Assembly (NCBI GenBank): GCA_018970045.1
Contig: JAGWXC010000004.1
Location: 1-35,994 of the forward strand
DNA length: 35,994 nt
Reading direction: 5' to 3'
Source of the DNA: Planctomycetota bacterium
GTDB taxonomy: Bacteria > Planctomycetota > Phycisphaerae > Phycisphaerales > SM1A02
The first letter of the stretch is position 1. Every line of letters starts with the position of its first letter. Of this stretch, positions 1 through 8,469 are shown one piece after another. Both the position numbers and the translations under genes were made by a program. The notes under the pieces are model-generated. The model saw only the letters and a list, made by a program, of their open reading frames with translations, was not told the DNA's origin and made no database searches.

Positions 1-126
1 GAGCGCGATCGCCCCGACGAGGAGCAACAGCGATCCCACGGTGCCCACCACGCCAAGCACGAAGAAGAGCCCGAGCCACCAGGTCGAGCGACGCGCACGT
101 TCCTGGTGATCGAAGAAGTCCTTCAT
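1..126 (-). CDS. M48-family metalloprotease, N-terminal fragment (cut by window edge)
   Basis: Reverse translation from ATG at 126: MKDFFDHQERARRSTWWLGLFFVLGVVGTVGSLLLLVGAIAL, typical of the N-terminus of M48 proteins next to LemA. Start overlaps the lemA stop (ATGA). Confidence 0.65.
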   Translation of the reverse strand, partial: MKDFFDHQERARRSTWWLGLFFVLGVVGTVGSLLLLVGAIAL

Positions 127-779
127 GATGCATCACCCAGACTCACCCGCACGGCGGCACGTTCCTGGTCGGCAGCCTCGAACATGGGCATGGGCCGGAA
201 GGCGAACAACCCAGCCACCAGGTTGATGGGGAACATGGCGATCTGCGCGTTCAGCGACTGCACGCTGTCGTTGTAGCCCTGCCGCGCGAAGGCGATGCGA
301 TTCTCGGTGTGCACCAATTCCTCCTGCAACTGCAGGGCATTCTGGTTGGCCTTCAGGTCCGGGTAGCGCTCCATGACGCCGAAGAGCCGGCCAAGCGCCG
401 CATCGAGCTGACCGCTCGCGGCCGCAAGGGCACCCATCCCGATCGCCCCGCCGTGCATCGCGCCCGAGGCTCCTCGCAACCCGTCGATGGCAGCGGCGCG
501 TGCACTGATGACCGCTTCGAGCGTCTGGCGCTCGTGTGCCATGGATCCCTTGACCGCTTCGACCAGGTTGGGAACCAAGTCGAATCGCCGCTTGAGCTGC
601 ACATCGATCTGGCTGTAGGCGTTCTCACAGCGCACCCGCAGGCGAGCGAGCCGGTTGTAGGCCATGACCAGCCAGATCACCGGGGCAAGCAGCAGGATGG
701 CGATCAACGGCAGCACCAGCACCGCCGCAGACACAGCCAGGAGCCATTGCATGTCGAAGCCGGAAGCAAACAGGATCAT
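123..779 (-). CDS. lemA: LemA family protein
   Basis: NRLARLRVRCENAYSQIDVQLKRRFDLVPNLVEAVKGSMAHERQTLEAV...YNDSVQSLNAQIAMFPINLVAGLF is the canonical LemA pattern. Confidence 0.95.
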   Translation of the reverse strand: MILFASGFDMQWLLAVSAAVLVLPLIAILLLAPVIWLVMAYNRLARLRVRCENAYSQIDVQLKRRFDLVPNLVEAVKGSMAHERQTLEAVISARAAAIDGLRGASGAMHGGAIGMGALAAASGQLDAALGRLFGVMERYPDLKANQNALQLQEELVHTENRIAFARQGYNDSVQSLNAQIAMFPINLVAGLFAFRPMPMFEAADQERAAVRVSLGDAS

Positions 780-819
780 CGTGCCGCGGCACTGTACTGC
801 GCCCGGCTACGCTCACGCC

Positions 820-2322
820 GTGCGCTTTGACGAAACCACCCTGTCGCCGATCCTGGTCCGTGCCCTCCATGCCCAAGGCTTCCATGAAGCCACGCCGGTC
901 CAGGCGCAGTCGATCGAGGCTGCCGCAGCGCGCAAGGGCGTGCTCGCGCTGGCTCCCACCGGCAGCGGCAAGACCTACGCGTATGCGCTTCCGGTGCTCG
1001 ACGCCCTGATCACCACGCCACCGCGCCGGCGCCGTGGTCAAGGGATCGATCCACGCGAGCGTCTGCGCGCGCTGGTGCTGGTGCCCACGCGTGAACTCGC
1101 CCAACAGGTCGCCAAGGACCTCCAACTGCTCGTGCGTGGCACGGTGCTTCGGGTGGCGTGCGTCTACGGCAAGAGCGCGATCGGTCCACAGAAGGAAGCC
1201 GTCGCGCAGGGCATCGATGTCCTCATCGGTACGCCCGGCCGCGTGCGCGAACTGCTTGACCTCGATGCCGTGACGCTGGCTTACCTCACGCACGCGATCA
1301 TCGACGAAGGCGATCGCATGAGCGACATGGGCTTCCTGCCGCAGGTCACGCAGATCCTCGAGCGTGCACCCGGCGACCGCATCACCATGGCCTTCAGCGC
1401 CACGATGCCACGCACGCTGCGCGACACCGTGCTCGGCCTGCTCGGCACCGATCCGGTCGAGGTCGGTGTCGGTCGCCAGAACGCCCCGGCAACCGAGGTC
1501 GGCCACGATGCCTACCTCATCCAGGATGAGCACAAGGTGGCGATGCTGCTCTGGTGGCTCAAGCACGAGCGCCGCAACGGCGTCGCGGTCTTCTGCCGCA
1601 CGCGCCGCCGTGTGGGCTGGGTCGAGGGTGCGCTGCGCCGCCACGGCGTTGCGGTGGCGATGCTGCACGGCGATCTTTCGCAGACGCGCCGCAACCAGGC
1701 GCTCGAGGCGTTCGCCTCGGGCTCGGCCAAGGTGCTCGTGGCGACCGACGTCGCTGCGCGTGGCTTGCACGTTCCGGCCATCAAGGCGGTCGTGAACTAC
1801 GACGTGCCGATCATGCTCGAGGATTTCGTGCATCGCGTGGGCCGTGCTGGTCACGGTGGCGGCAAGGCGCAGAGCGTGACCTTCGTCGCGGGGCTCGACG
1901 CGGATCGATGGAAGCGCATCGGCGACTTCGCTGGCGTGGACATCCCGGCTCGCGCCGCCCCAGACCTCTCGGAGTTCGGTGTCGTGAACAAGGGGCGTCG
2001 AGCGACACCGGCGCCCACGGCACCGGCGCGAGCGGGCGGGTCGTCCAAGCCAACGCGCGAGGCACGTCGTCCGGCGGCAGCGCAGCGCACGAAGGATGCA
2101 CCTGAACGGCCAGCCACCGAACCACGGGCTTCTGGCGAGCGCGTGGATCGACCCACCTGGGGCGGCAAGGGCCCGCGCGGTCCACAGAAGCCACGTCGCG
2201 CCGGCAAGGCTGATCGCCTGTCGCGCTTGGCCAGCAGCAAGAAGCTGCGCGGCCTGATGCGCAAGCAGCCCCTGACGCCTGACCAGAAGCCGGGTGGCGG
2301 CGTCCGTAAGCCCAAGGCGTGA
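820..2322 (+). CDS. DEAD/DEAH-box ATP-dependent RNA helicase
   Basis: APTGSGKTYAYALPVLDAL, PTRELAQQV, DEGDRMSDMGF, FSATMP, ATDVAARGLHVP, HRVGRAGHGG; basic C-terminal tail. Likely GTG start at 820 (VRFDETTLSPIL), not the ORF-track start at 664, which overlaps lemA. Confidence 0.93.
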   Translation: MRFDETTLSPILVRALHAQGFHEATPVQAQSIEAAAARKGVLALAPTGSGKTYAYALPVLDALITTPPRRRRGQGIDPRERLRALVLVPTRELAQQVAKDLQLLVRGTVLRVACVYGKSAIGPQKEAVAQGIDVLIGTPGRVRELLDLDAVTLAYLTHAIIDEGDRMSDMGFLPQVTQILERAPGDRITMAFSATMPRTLRDTVLGLLGTDPVEVGVGRQNAPATEVGHDAYLIQDEHKVAMLLWWLKHERRNGVAVFCRTRRRVGWVEGALRRHGVAVAMLHGDLSQTRRNQALEAFASGSAKVLVATDVAARGLHVPAIKAVVNYDVPIMLEDFVHRVGRAGHGGGKAQSVTFVAGLDADRWKRIGDFAGVDIPARAAPDLSEFGVVNKGRRATPAPTAPARAGGSSKPTREARRPAAAQRTKDAPERPATEPRASGERVDRPTWGGKGPRGPQKPRRAGKADRLSRLASSKKLRGLMRKQPLTPDQKPGGGVRKPKA

Positions 2323-2329
2323 GCACCCC

Positions 2330-2899
2330 ATGGCGATGACCCGTCGGGCCAAGCTCATCGTGATCGCACTCATCGCGGCTGCCGGCGTCGCTGCGCAACC
2401 AACCATCCTTGGTTCACAGGTCGATCAGTGCAGGCCGACCTTCACCGATGCCATGGCTGCGCAAGGTCTCCTGTGGGTGGCCAATGGTGCGTCAAGTCCC
2501 GGTGTCGACTGGATCACCTTGGAAGCCGAGGACGCCGCGCCTGGTCAGGGCATCGACCCTGCTCTGCCGGCGTGGCTTGCGCTGCCCACGTTCCCGGAGT
2601 CCGCGCTCGAGCGCCGGGTCGGGACGATCGCCCTTGGCTGGCCGGTGCGCTGGTCGTTCTGCCAATGGGTCGCCACCGACACCGAGCACTTCTTCCCGCC
2701 GATGGCGGAGAACGAAGAACCATGCGCATCGCTTCGGCGCGCCATGCGTGAGTGGGGCAGCTCGGCTGATGGCGCGGCGGTCCAGTCGTGGACCAGCATC
2801 CTTGGCGTGCTCGTGTGCTGGCTCACCATCGCCGCGCCCATGGCGCTGGTGGTGCTGGCTCGGCGTCAATCCGACGGCAAGAGCGGCAACGCGGCGTAG
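2330..2899 (+). CDS. Hypothetical membrane protein
   Basis: MAMTRRAKLIVIALIAAAGVAAQPTI N-terminal hydrophobic segment and C-terminal TM (ILGVLVCWLTIAAPMALVVLARR); begins 8 nt after the helicase stop. Confidence 0.6.
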   Translation: MAMTRRAKLIVIALIAAAGVAAQPTILGSQVDQCRPTFTDAMAAQGLLWVANGASSPGVDWITLEAEDAAPGQGIDPALPAWLALPTFPESALERRVGTIALGWPVRWSFCQWVATDTEHFFPPMAENEEPCASLRRAMREWGSSADGAAVQSWTSILGVLVCWLTIAAPMALVVLARRQSDGKSGNAA

Positions 2900-3111
2900 A
2901 CCACCACGAACACCAGCGCGGCCAAGAGTGCCATCACGCCCAGGATGTTGGCGGTGAGCCTGAGCACGCCAGGCAGGAAACGGTCCATCGATGGCGCCTT
3001 GACTGCGCGGTAGACGATCGCGATGCCGAAGCACAGGGGCACAATGAGCAGCCACCACAGCCGGCCGAGGTGCACCGGCTCGAGGAACGGGATCCAAGCC
3101 AGGCCCGTCAT
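2866..3111 (-). CDS. Small membrane protein (two TM segments)
   Basis: MTGLAWIPFLEPVHLGRLWWLLIVPLCFGIAIVYRAVKAPSMDRFLPGVLRLTANILGVMALLAALVFVVVYAALPLLPSD; ATG overlaps the stop of the upstream gene (ATGA). Overlaps the 3' end of 2330-2899 convergently. Confidence 0.7.
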   Translation of the reverse strand: MTGLAWIPFLEPVHLGRLWWLLIVPLCFGIAIVYRAVKAPSMDRFLPGVLRLTANILGVMALLAALVFVVVYAALPLLPSD

Positions 3112-3575
3112 GATCCAGCCTCCTCGGTCCGCCGGCGTTGGAGCGTGTCCAGGACCAGCGATACGTTCAGGAGTCCGGCCAACGCGCTGAACAGGGTGCC
3201 GATTTCGTTGGAATAGGTGATGGACTTGAGCGTGCTGACCCGCGGTTGCGCACCACGGTCGATGAGCCGCGAGGGTGGGGTCTCGACCAGGCGACCGTAG
3301 TGGCCCGTCTTGATGAGCCTCGTGTTGCCCCAGTCGGCTGCGAAGGCGACCGGCCCGGCGCCGGCCTGCATGACGAACCAGAGTCCATCCTCGCGCCGAT
3401 CGACCGAGTCGAGCCCGCCGATCATGAGACCCGAGACGAACAGTCCAAGGACCGCCGCCATGGCCCATGCTCCGCGGCGCCGGTGCCCAAGCCGAATGAG
3501 CCCATAGCCCGGAAGCAGCCAGCCCAAGGCTGCCTCGAACCAGTTCAGTCCATCCTCGTCAGGCAGGGTGCTCAT
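3108..3575 (-). CDS. DUF6677-like membrane protein
   Basis: MSTLPDEDGLNWFEAALGWLLPGYGLIRLGHRRRGAWAMAAVLGLFVSGLMIGG...; start chosen at ATG 3575. Confidence 0.65.
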   Translation of the reverse strand: MSTLPDEDGLNWFEAALGWLLPGYGLIRLGHRRRGAWAMAAVLGLFVSGLMIGGLDSVDRREDGLWFVMQAGAGPVAFAADWGNTRLIKTGHYGRLVETPPSRLIDRGAQPRVSTLKSITYSNEIGTLFSALAGLLNVSLVLDTLQRRRTEEAGS

Positions 3576-3638
3576 GGGAGTGGCGCACTGTAGAGTGTAG
3601 GGAAGCGCACGGATCCTTCCGGCGCGGAGGACCACACC

Positions 3639-4031
3639 ATGAGCGACTCGTACGACCCAGCCAAGCCCGAGCCCAGCTACGGCATGCAGGAGCGGCGCAG
3701 TGGCGAGGACCGCCGCGACGTCACGCCGGCATCACCGACCAACCTCGAGCGTCGCCGTGGTCCAGGCCGCCGACTCACCGACTTCATCCGCAGCGCCGAG
3801 GAAGGCGAGATGAGCCGCGAGCAGTACCTGTGGCTCATGGCCATCGATGCCTTCAAGCGGGTCAACGGCAAGCCCTTCCCGAGCTGGACCGACGTCCTCG
3901 AGGTGGCCCGCAAGCTCGGCTACCGCAAGACCATGCCGAGCGAGCTCAACCTCGGCGGTCGCTGCGAGGACTGGACCGAGCGCCCCGATGCCTCGAGCGG
4001 CGTGAACAAGGAAGCTCCCGCCGAGGAGTGA
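3639..4031 (+). CDS. Hypothetical protein with N-terminal ERR/DRR/GRR arginine motifs
   Basis: MSDSYDPAKPEPSYGMQERRSGEDRRDVTPASPTNLERRRGPGRRLTDFIRSAEEGEMSREQYLWLMAIDAFKRVNGKPFPSWTDVLEVARKLGYRK; codon usage consistent with a real gene. Confidence 0.7.
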   Translation: MSDSYDPAKPEPSYGMQERRSGEDRRDVTPASPTNLERRRGPGRRLTDFIRSAEEGEMSREQYLWLMAIDAFKRVNGKPFPSWTDVLEVARKLGYRKTMPSELNLGGRCEDWTERPDASSGVNKEAPAEE

Positions 4032-4198
4032 TCGGCCAGGGCTCGGATGGACTGGAGATCGCAGGGAATCCGTGGACAAGGGCCGATGGCGGCCCGCCAG
4101 CCGGCACCACTGGATCGCAGGATCGTGACCGCCCGGATGGCGTCGGGCTGATCGGATCACGAGGCCCAGATCGCTTCAACCAGAACGCTTCGGCCAGA

Positions 4199-4459
4199 TC
4201 ACTTGGCGTAGTGATCGGCGTTGATCTGGATGTACTTCTTCCACTCTTCAGGCAGGTCATCCTGCGGGAAGATCGCCCGCACCGGGCACTCGTCCACGCA
4301 CAACCCGCAGTCGATGCAGGTGCCCGGATCGATGTAGAGCTGCGTGGCTTGCGCGAACGAGCCCTCGGCCTTGGTGGGGTGAATGCAGTCGACGGGGCAG
4401 ACCTCGACGCAGCTGGCGTCCTTGGTCGCGATGCACGGTTCGGCGATGACGTGTGGCAT
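4199..4459 (-). CDS. Bacterial-type ferredoxin (two Fe-S cluster binding motifs)
   Basis: MPHVIAEPCIATKDASCVEVCPVDCIHPTKAEGSFAQATQLYIDPGTCIDCGLCVDECPVRAIFPQDDLPEEW; CxxCxxxCP-type motif. Confidence 0.95.
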   Translation of the reverse strand: MPHVIAEPCIATKDASCVEVCPVDCIHPTKAEGSFAQATQLYIDPGTCIDCGLCVDECPVRAIFPQDDLPEEWKKYIQINADHYAK

Positions 4460-4507
4460 GGGCGTTGGCGTGGGGTGGGACGGACGGGCCGAAGTGTAGT
4501 GCGCCGC

Positions 4508-4546
4508 AAAAACACCGAGAGCCGGCTCGAGGCCGGCCCTTGGTGT
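4508..4546 (-). terminator. Intrinsic terminator-like hairpin downstream of the Lys/Ala-rich mini-gene
   Basis: Minus strand ACACCAAGGGCCGGC-CTCGA-GCCGGCTCTCGGTGT followed by TTTT: 15-position stem with one mismatch and one G.U pair, then a U-tract. Confidence 0.75.
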
Positions 4547-4567
4547 ATTGCTTGACCAACCGCCGAA

Positions 4568-4639
4568 TTACTTCGACTTCTTGGCGGTCTTCTTCGCGGC
4601 CTTCTTAGCGGCCTTCTTAGCAGCCTTCTTCTTTGCCAT
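4568..4639 (-). CDS. Lys/Ala-rich histone-H1-tail-like micropeptide (23 aa; 28 aa if started at the in-frame ATG at 4654)
   Basis: ATG GCA AAG AAG AAG GCT GCT AAG ... AAG TCG AAG TAA = MAKKKAAKKAAKKAAKKTAKKSK; GGAG 8 nt upstream of the ATG; T-tailed hairpin downstream. Absent from the supplied ORF track (below its size cutoff). Confidence 0.65.
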   Translation of the reverse strand: MAKKKAAKKAAKKAAKKTAKKSK

Positions 4640-4753
4640 GGTGATGGGCTCCATGTTGGCTACGCTTCGGGTCGGAGAGTCAGTCGAGGCGCGTAGCGTT
4701 ACCTCGGTGACCGCACGTGTTGTACCGTTATCGACGGGAGTTGGAAAGGGGCT

Positions 4754-4780
4754 TGATCCAAAATTGCCGATTTTGGATCA
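4754..4780. promoter_or_regulatory. Perfect 11-bp inverted repeat in the divergent mini-gene/dapB intergenic region
   Basis: TGATCCAAAAT-TGCCG-ATTTTGGATCA; AT-rich palindrome in a GC-rich background, between divergent starts at 4639/4654 (-) and 4821 (+). Confidence 0.5.
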
Positions 4781-4820
4781 CCACGGGCCTTGACACGACT
4801 CACCCACGACGACGTCCACG

Positions 4821-5540
4821 ATGCACACCACCACCACCATCGCCGTCGTCGGAGCATCGGGCCGCATGGGTCGCGCGGTGCTCGATGCAGCAAGGGATCC
4901 ATCGTCGCCGTGCCGCGCGGTGCTCGAGGTCGATGCAAAAACCACTGATTCGCAAGCAGTTGCAGCGATCGACTGCGTGATCGACTTCAGCAGCTCGCGT
5001 GGCGCGATCCGCGCGGCGCACCTCGCGACGGATCATGGAGCGGCGTTGCTCTCGTGCACGACCGGGCTCGACGATGAGGCTCGCGGAGCAGTCCAGGAGG
5101 CAGCAAAAAAAATCTGCGTGATGGTCGCTCCAAACACCTCCTTGGGCGTTGCGGTGGCCCGTCGGCTCTGCCGCGACGCCGCTCGCTTGCTCGGCTCCGA
5201 GTACGCGGTCGACCTCATCGAGCACCATCACCACCGCAAGATCGATGCACCCTCCGGCACCGCACTGGCTCTCGCCGATGCGGTCCGTGACGGCTCCGGG
5301 ATCCCACTGCCACCCTCGCGCATCCACAGCATCCGGTCAGGCGACACCATCGGTGCGCACTCCGTGCAGTTCGCCGGCCCCTTCGAGACGATCCGCATCG
5401 AGCATGATGCGGTGAGCCGCCAACTCTTCGCCGTCGGTGCGTTGCGCCTGGCACGTTGGCTCCATGGCCGTCCCGCGGGCCTCGTGACCGTGGATGACTG
5501 GCTCGACGACCGGCTTCGCCACCAGACAGGAACACCATGA
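4821..5540 (+). CDS. dapB: 4-hydroxy-tetrahydrodipicolinate reductase
   Basis: IAVVGASGRMGRAV, CVIDFSS, SCTTGLDDEA, VAPNTSLGVAV, LIEHHHHRKIDAPSGTALALADAV. Confidence 0.95.
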   Translation: MHTTTTIAVVGASGRMGRAVLDAARDPSSPCRAVLEVDAKTTDSQAVAAIDCVIDFSSSRGAIRAAHLATDHGAALLSCTTGLDDEARGAVQEAAKKICVMVAPNTSLGVAVARRLCRDAARLLGSEYAVDLIEHHHHRKIDAPSGTALALADAVRDGSGIPLPPSRIHSIRSGDTIGAHSVQFAGPFETIRIEHDAVSRQLFAVGALRLARWLHGRPAGLVTVDDWLDDRLRHQTGTP

Positions 5541-6790
5541 CGACCACGACGGCAACGTTCCGATCGACCCAACTGGCATGCGGTGCCTGGCTGCTCTCCG
5601 AGCGCATGCCATCGATGTCCAGCGTGAGCGTGGCCTGGCTCTCGCCGGTCGGCACGGCGGGCGATCCCGCCGGTGCAGCGGGCGAAGGTGAAAGCGCGAT
5701 GTGCGCCGAACTCCTGCTGCGCGGCACCGAACACAGCACCAGCGAGGATCTGGCCCGGCGGCTGGATGTGCTTGGCGTGCAACGCAACGCCTCGGCCGCG
5801 GTGCACCATGTGAACCTGTCAGCCGTCACCACAGGCCCCAACGTGAGCGGCATGCTGGCGTGCCTGGCCGAAATGATCCGTTCGCCGCGGATGGATCCCG
5901 AGGGCGTCGAACAAGCGAAAGCCCTTGGCTTGCAGGCGATCGCCGCGGTCAGGGATGAACCGCAGCAGCTGTGCATGCAGCATCTGCAGCGGATCAGCAT
6001 GCCGGAACCCTTCAACCGATCCGGCCTCGGCACGCCTGAGGGCATCCAGGCGCTCACGGCCGACGGACTGCGCGCGGCCTGGCATCGTCGATGCACCCCA
6101 AGCGGCACCTTGATCGGGATCGCCGGCGATGTGGACCACGATGCCGCCTGCGCCGTGCTCGATCAGGCGCTGGCTGGCTGGACCGGATCCTCGACCACGA
6201 TGGTCCCGGGTGCGTCGCCGCGCTCGATGCGCCACCTTGAGGTCATGCCCACCGCGCAAACCCACATGGCGCTCTCGCTCGATGCCCCCAACGCCAGCGA
6301 CGAGGATCGTCACGCCATGCGTCTCGCGGCGCGCGTGCTCGGCGGCGGGTCGAGCAGCCGTCTCTTCGATGAAGTGCGTGAGCGGCGAGCGCTGTGCTAC
6401 AGCGTCGGCGGTTCGTATTCCGCGGGGCGGGACCTGGGCCGGGTCACGATCTATGCGGGGTCCCGGCCGGAGCGGGCCCAGGAAACGCTCGACTGCATCC
6501 TGCGCGAACTCGAGCGCCTCGAGCGCGGCATCGATGCCGACGAGCTCGAACGCGCGCGCATCGGCATCCTGAGCCGCCTGGTCATGAGCGAAGAGAGCAC
6601 CTCGGCCCGCGCCATGGCGCTGGCGAGCGACTGGTTCACCTATGGGCGGCTGCGCACGCTCGATGAATTGACCGCGGACTTGCGTGGCGTCACCCTCGAT
6701 CAGGTCAATGCCCTGCTGGTTCGTCGCTGCGGTACGTCGTGGCGCGAAGGGCTCTGCCGGGCGATTGTCGCGCCGACGGACCTGGCGTGA
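5537..6790 (+). CDS. M16-family (insulinase-like) protein lacking the HxxEH zinc motif
   Basis: M16 fold signatures (LARRLDVLGVQRNASAAVHHVNLSAV; RLAARVLGGGSSSRLFDEVRERRALCYSVGGSYSAG) but ESAMCAELLLRGTEH in place of AHFLEHMLFKGT; ATGA overlap with dapB. Confidence 0.85.
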   Translation: MTTTTATFRSTQLACGAWLLSERMPSMSSVSVAWLSPVGTAGDPAGAAGEGESAMCAELLLRGTEHSTSEDLARRLDVLGVQRNASAAVHHVNLSAVTTGPNVSGMLACLAEMIRSPRMDPEGVEQAKALGLQAIAAVRDEPQQLCMQHLQRISMPEPFNRSGLGTPEGIQALTADGLRAAWHRRCTPSGTLIGIAGDVDHDAACAVLDQALAGWTGSSTTMVPGASPRSMRHLEVMPTAQTHMALSLDAPNASDEDRHAMRLAARVLGGGSSSRLFDEVRERRALCYSVGGSYSAGRDLGRVTIYAGSRPERAQETLDCILRELERLERGIDADELERARIGILSRLVMSEESTSARAMALASDWFTYGRLRTLDELTADLRGVTLDQVNALLVRRCGTSWREGLCRAIVAPTDLA

Positions 6791-6813
6791 GGCACGGCTA
6801 TACTCCCCCGACC

Positions 6814-7062
6814 ATGTTCGAAGGACTTGCGCTCCAGCCCGGCACGCGCGTGCGCGTGATGCAGCAGATGCCCCAGGTCGCCCAGGTGTGGACCACCGCG
6901 GTCGAGGGTGTCGTGGTCCGCTGGCGCCAGGCCAAGACGGGCTCGTGGTTCGCGCATGCGCACCAGGATCGCCTCTGGCTCGATCGCCTCGAAGTGCGCA
7001 AGGATGACGGTGAACTCGTCACCCTGAACCTCGACCGCTACTCGGTCATCGACGCGGCCTGA
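6814..7062 (+). CDS. Small conserved hypothetical protein
   Basis: MFEGLALQPGTRVRVMQQMPQVAQVWTTAVEGVVVRWRQAKTGSWFAHAHQDRLWLDRLEVRKDDGELVTLNLDRYSVIDAA; start at 6814. Confidence 0.75.
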   Translation: MFEGLALQPGTRVRVMQQMPQVAQVWTTAVEGVVVRWRQAKTGSWFAHAHQDRLWLDRLEVRKDDGELVTLNLDRYSVIDAA

Positions 7063-7164
7063 GCCTGCTGCGTCCCGCGTTCTGGCGACCGTCCCGGCCG
7101 CCGTCGCAGCCACCGTCCCAGCCGCTGGGCTGGACCCACCCACCGACGTCCATCGACCCGCCCA

Positions 7165-8469
7165 TCAGGGCTTCGGGGCCTCGTACTTGCGTCGGTACTT
7201 CTCGAGCATCCTCGTCTGGTGGTTCGACAGGTCGAGCTGCCGACCATCGATCCAGGCCGCCTCGACCGGCGTGCGCACGTCGAGCGGATCGCCACTGCAC
7301 AGGATCATGCTTGCGCGCATGCCGGGCACGATCGAGCCGAGCTGGTCGCCGACGCCGGCGATCATGGCAGCGTCGCGGGTGATGGCCGCCACGGCTCGGT
7401 CATGCGGCAAGCCATGGGCGACCGCTGTCGCGGCATGGTGCGGCAGGTTGCGATCATTGCTCGGTTCATCACCGGTCGCGATTGAGAACCGGATGCCTGC
7501 CTCGGCCAGGCGTGCCGGCAGCGTGAACGGCGCGTCCCAGGCTTCGTGCGCCCACTGCGGCAGGCGATGCACGCCGACGATGATCACAGGCACGTCGTGG
7601 GCGCGAAGGAGATCCGCCTGGTCGAGCGCACCCGAGCCGCCCACGATGACGGGCTTGAAGCCCTCGGCCACGGCCCAGGTGACGGCGCTGGCGACCTGGC
7701 CTGCGCTGCTGGCCTCGAGATAGATCGGTGCTGCCCCAGCGAGCGCGGGCCGGAGCCGCTCGAACCGCAGGTCCTCGACCTGGGTCGAGCCTGCATCACG
7801 TGCCGCGACATAGGCCTTGGCGCGCGTGAAGAACTCACGCACCTCGCGCAGGTCACGACTGATGCGCTTCTCCTGGTCGTCAGGCGTCGACCGCGTCCAC
7901 CACTGCACCGTGGGCTCGGTCGCGGGCCAGCGCACGATGACCCCGCTGTCCTTGCGCAGCACCAGGTCGTGGGTGTCCCAGCCATTGAGCCTGATCATGC
8001 TGGCCGTGCCGCTCACGCGGCCGCCTTGTGGGAAGACGAGCGCGCCGAGGATCCCGTTGGCACGGGCCACGGCCAAGAGGTCGCTGTCGGGATTCACGGC
8101 GACCCACGCCTCGACCTCGGGGTGGAACTGGCCGACTTCCGTGCGGTCATCGGTTGCACGGACCTGCTGCACCTCGATCAGGCCCATCGTGGTGGCGCTC
8201 GAGATGAAGCCGGGCCAAAGGTGACGACCCTGTCCATCGAAGGTCTGCACGTCGTCCAAAGGCGCCTGGGCGGCCGGAACGATGCGTTCGATGCGGCCAT
8301 CCAATCCGATCACGACGGCAGCATCAGGCATGACCGTGAAGGCTGGATCCATCGTGTGGACGGTGACGTTGCGGATGCAGGTGAGCTGCGTGGGTGCGGG
8401 GCTGGGTGCCGTTGAATTCTGGGCCACCGCCGTCGAGCAGAGCGCTGCGGTTAGGATGAACGACTTCAC
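7165..8469 (-). CDS. Secreted amidohydrolase-family protein lacking HxH (degenerate)
   Basis: Signal peptide MKSFILTAALCSTAVAQ; amidohydrolase/imidazolonepropionase-like layout ending AAMIAGVGDQLGSIVPGMRASMILCSGDPLDVRTPVEAAWIDGRQ; GFISSATTMGL where HxH is expected. Confidence 0.8.
   Translation of the reverse strand: MKSFILTAALCSTAVAQNSTAPSPAPTQLTCIRNVTVHTMDPAFTVMPDAAVVIGLDGRIERIVPAAQAPLDDVQTFDGQGRHLWPGFISSATTMGLIEVQQVRATDDRTEVGQFHPEVEAWVAVNPDSDLLAVARANGILGALVFPQGGRVSGTASMIRLNGWDTHDLVLRKDSGVIVRWPATEPTVQWWTRSTPDDQEKRISRDLREVREFFTRAKAYVAARDAGSTQVEDLRFERLRPALAGAAPIYLEASSAGQVASAVTWAVAEGFKPVIVGGSGALDQADLLRAHDVPVIIVGVHRLPQWAHEAWDAPFTLPARLAEAGIRFSIATGDEPSNDRNLPHHAATAVAHGLPHDRAVAAITRDAAMIAGVGDQLGSIVPGMRASMILCSGDPLDVRTPVEAAWIDGRQLDLSNHQTRMLEKYRRKYEAPKP

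Noticed and set aside
625-2406. 593-aa minus-strand ORF opposite the DEAD-box helicase
   Set aside because: Shadow ORF of a confidently identified helicase; no domain-like sequence.
5105-5112. Run of eight A residues inside dapB (possible slippage site)
   Set aside because: Simply encodes Ala-Lys-Lys-Ile within the conserved DapB frame, with no alternative frame product visible; no support for programmed slippage.
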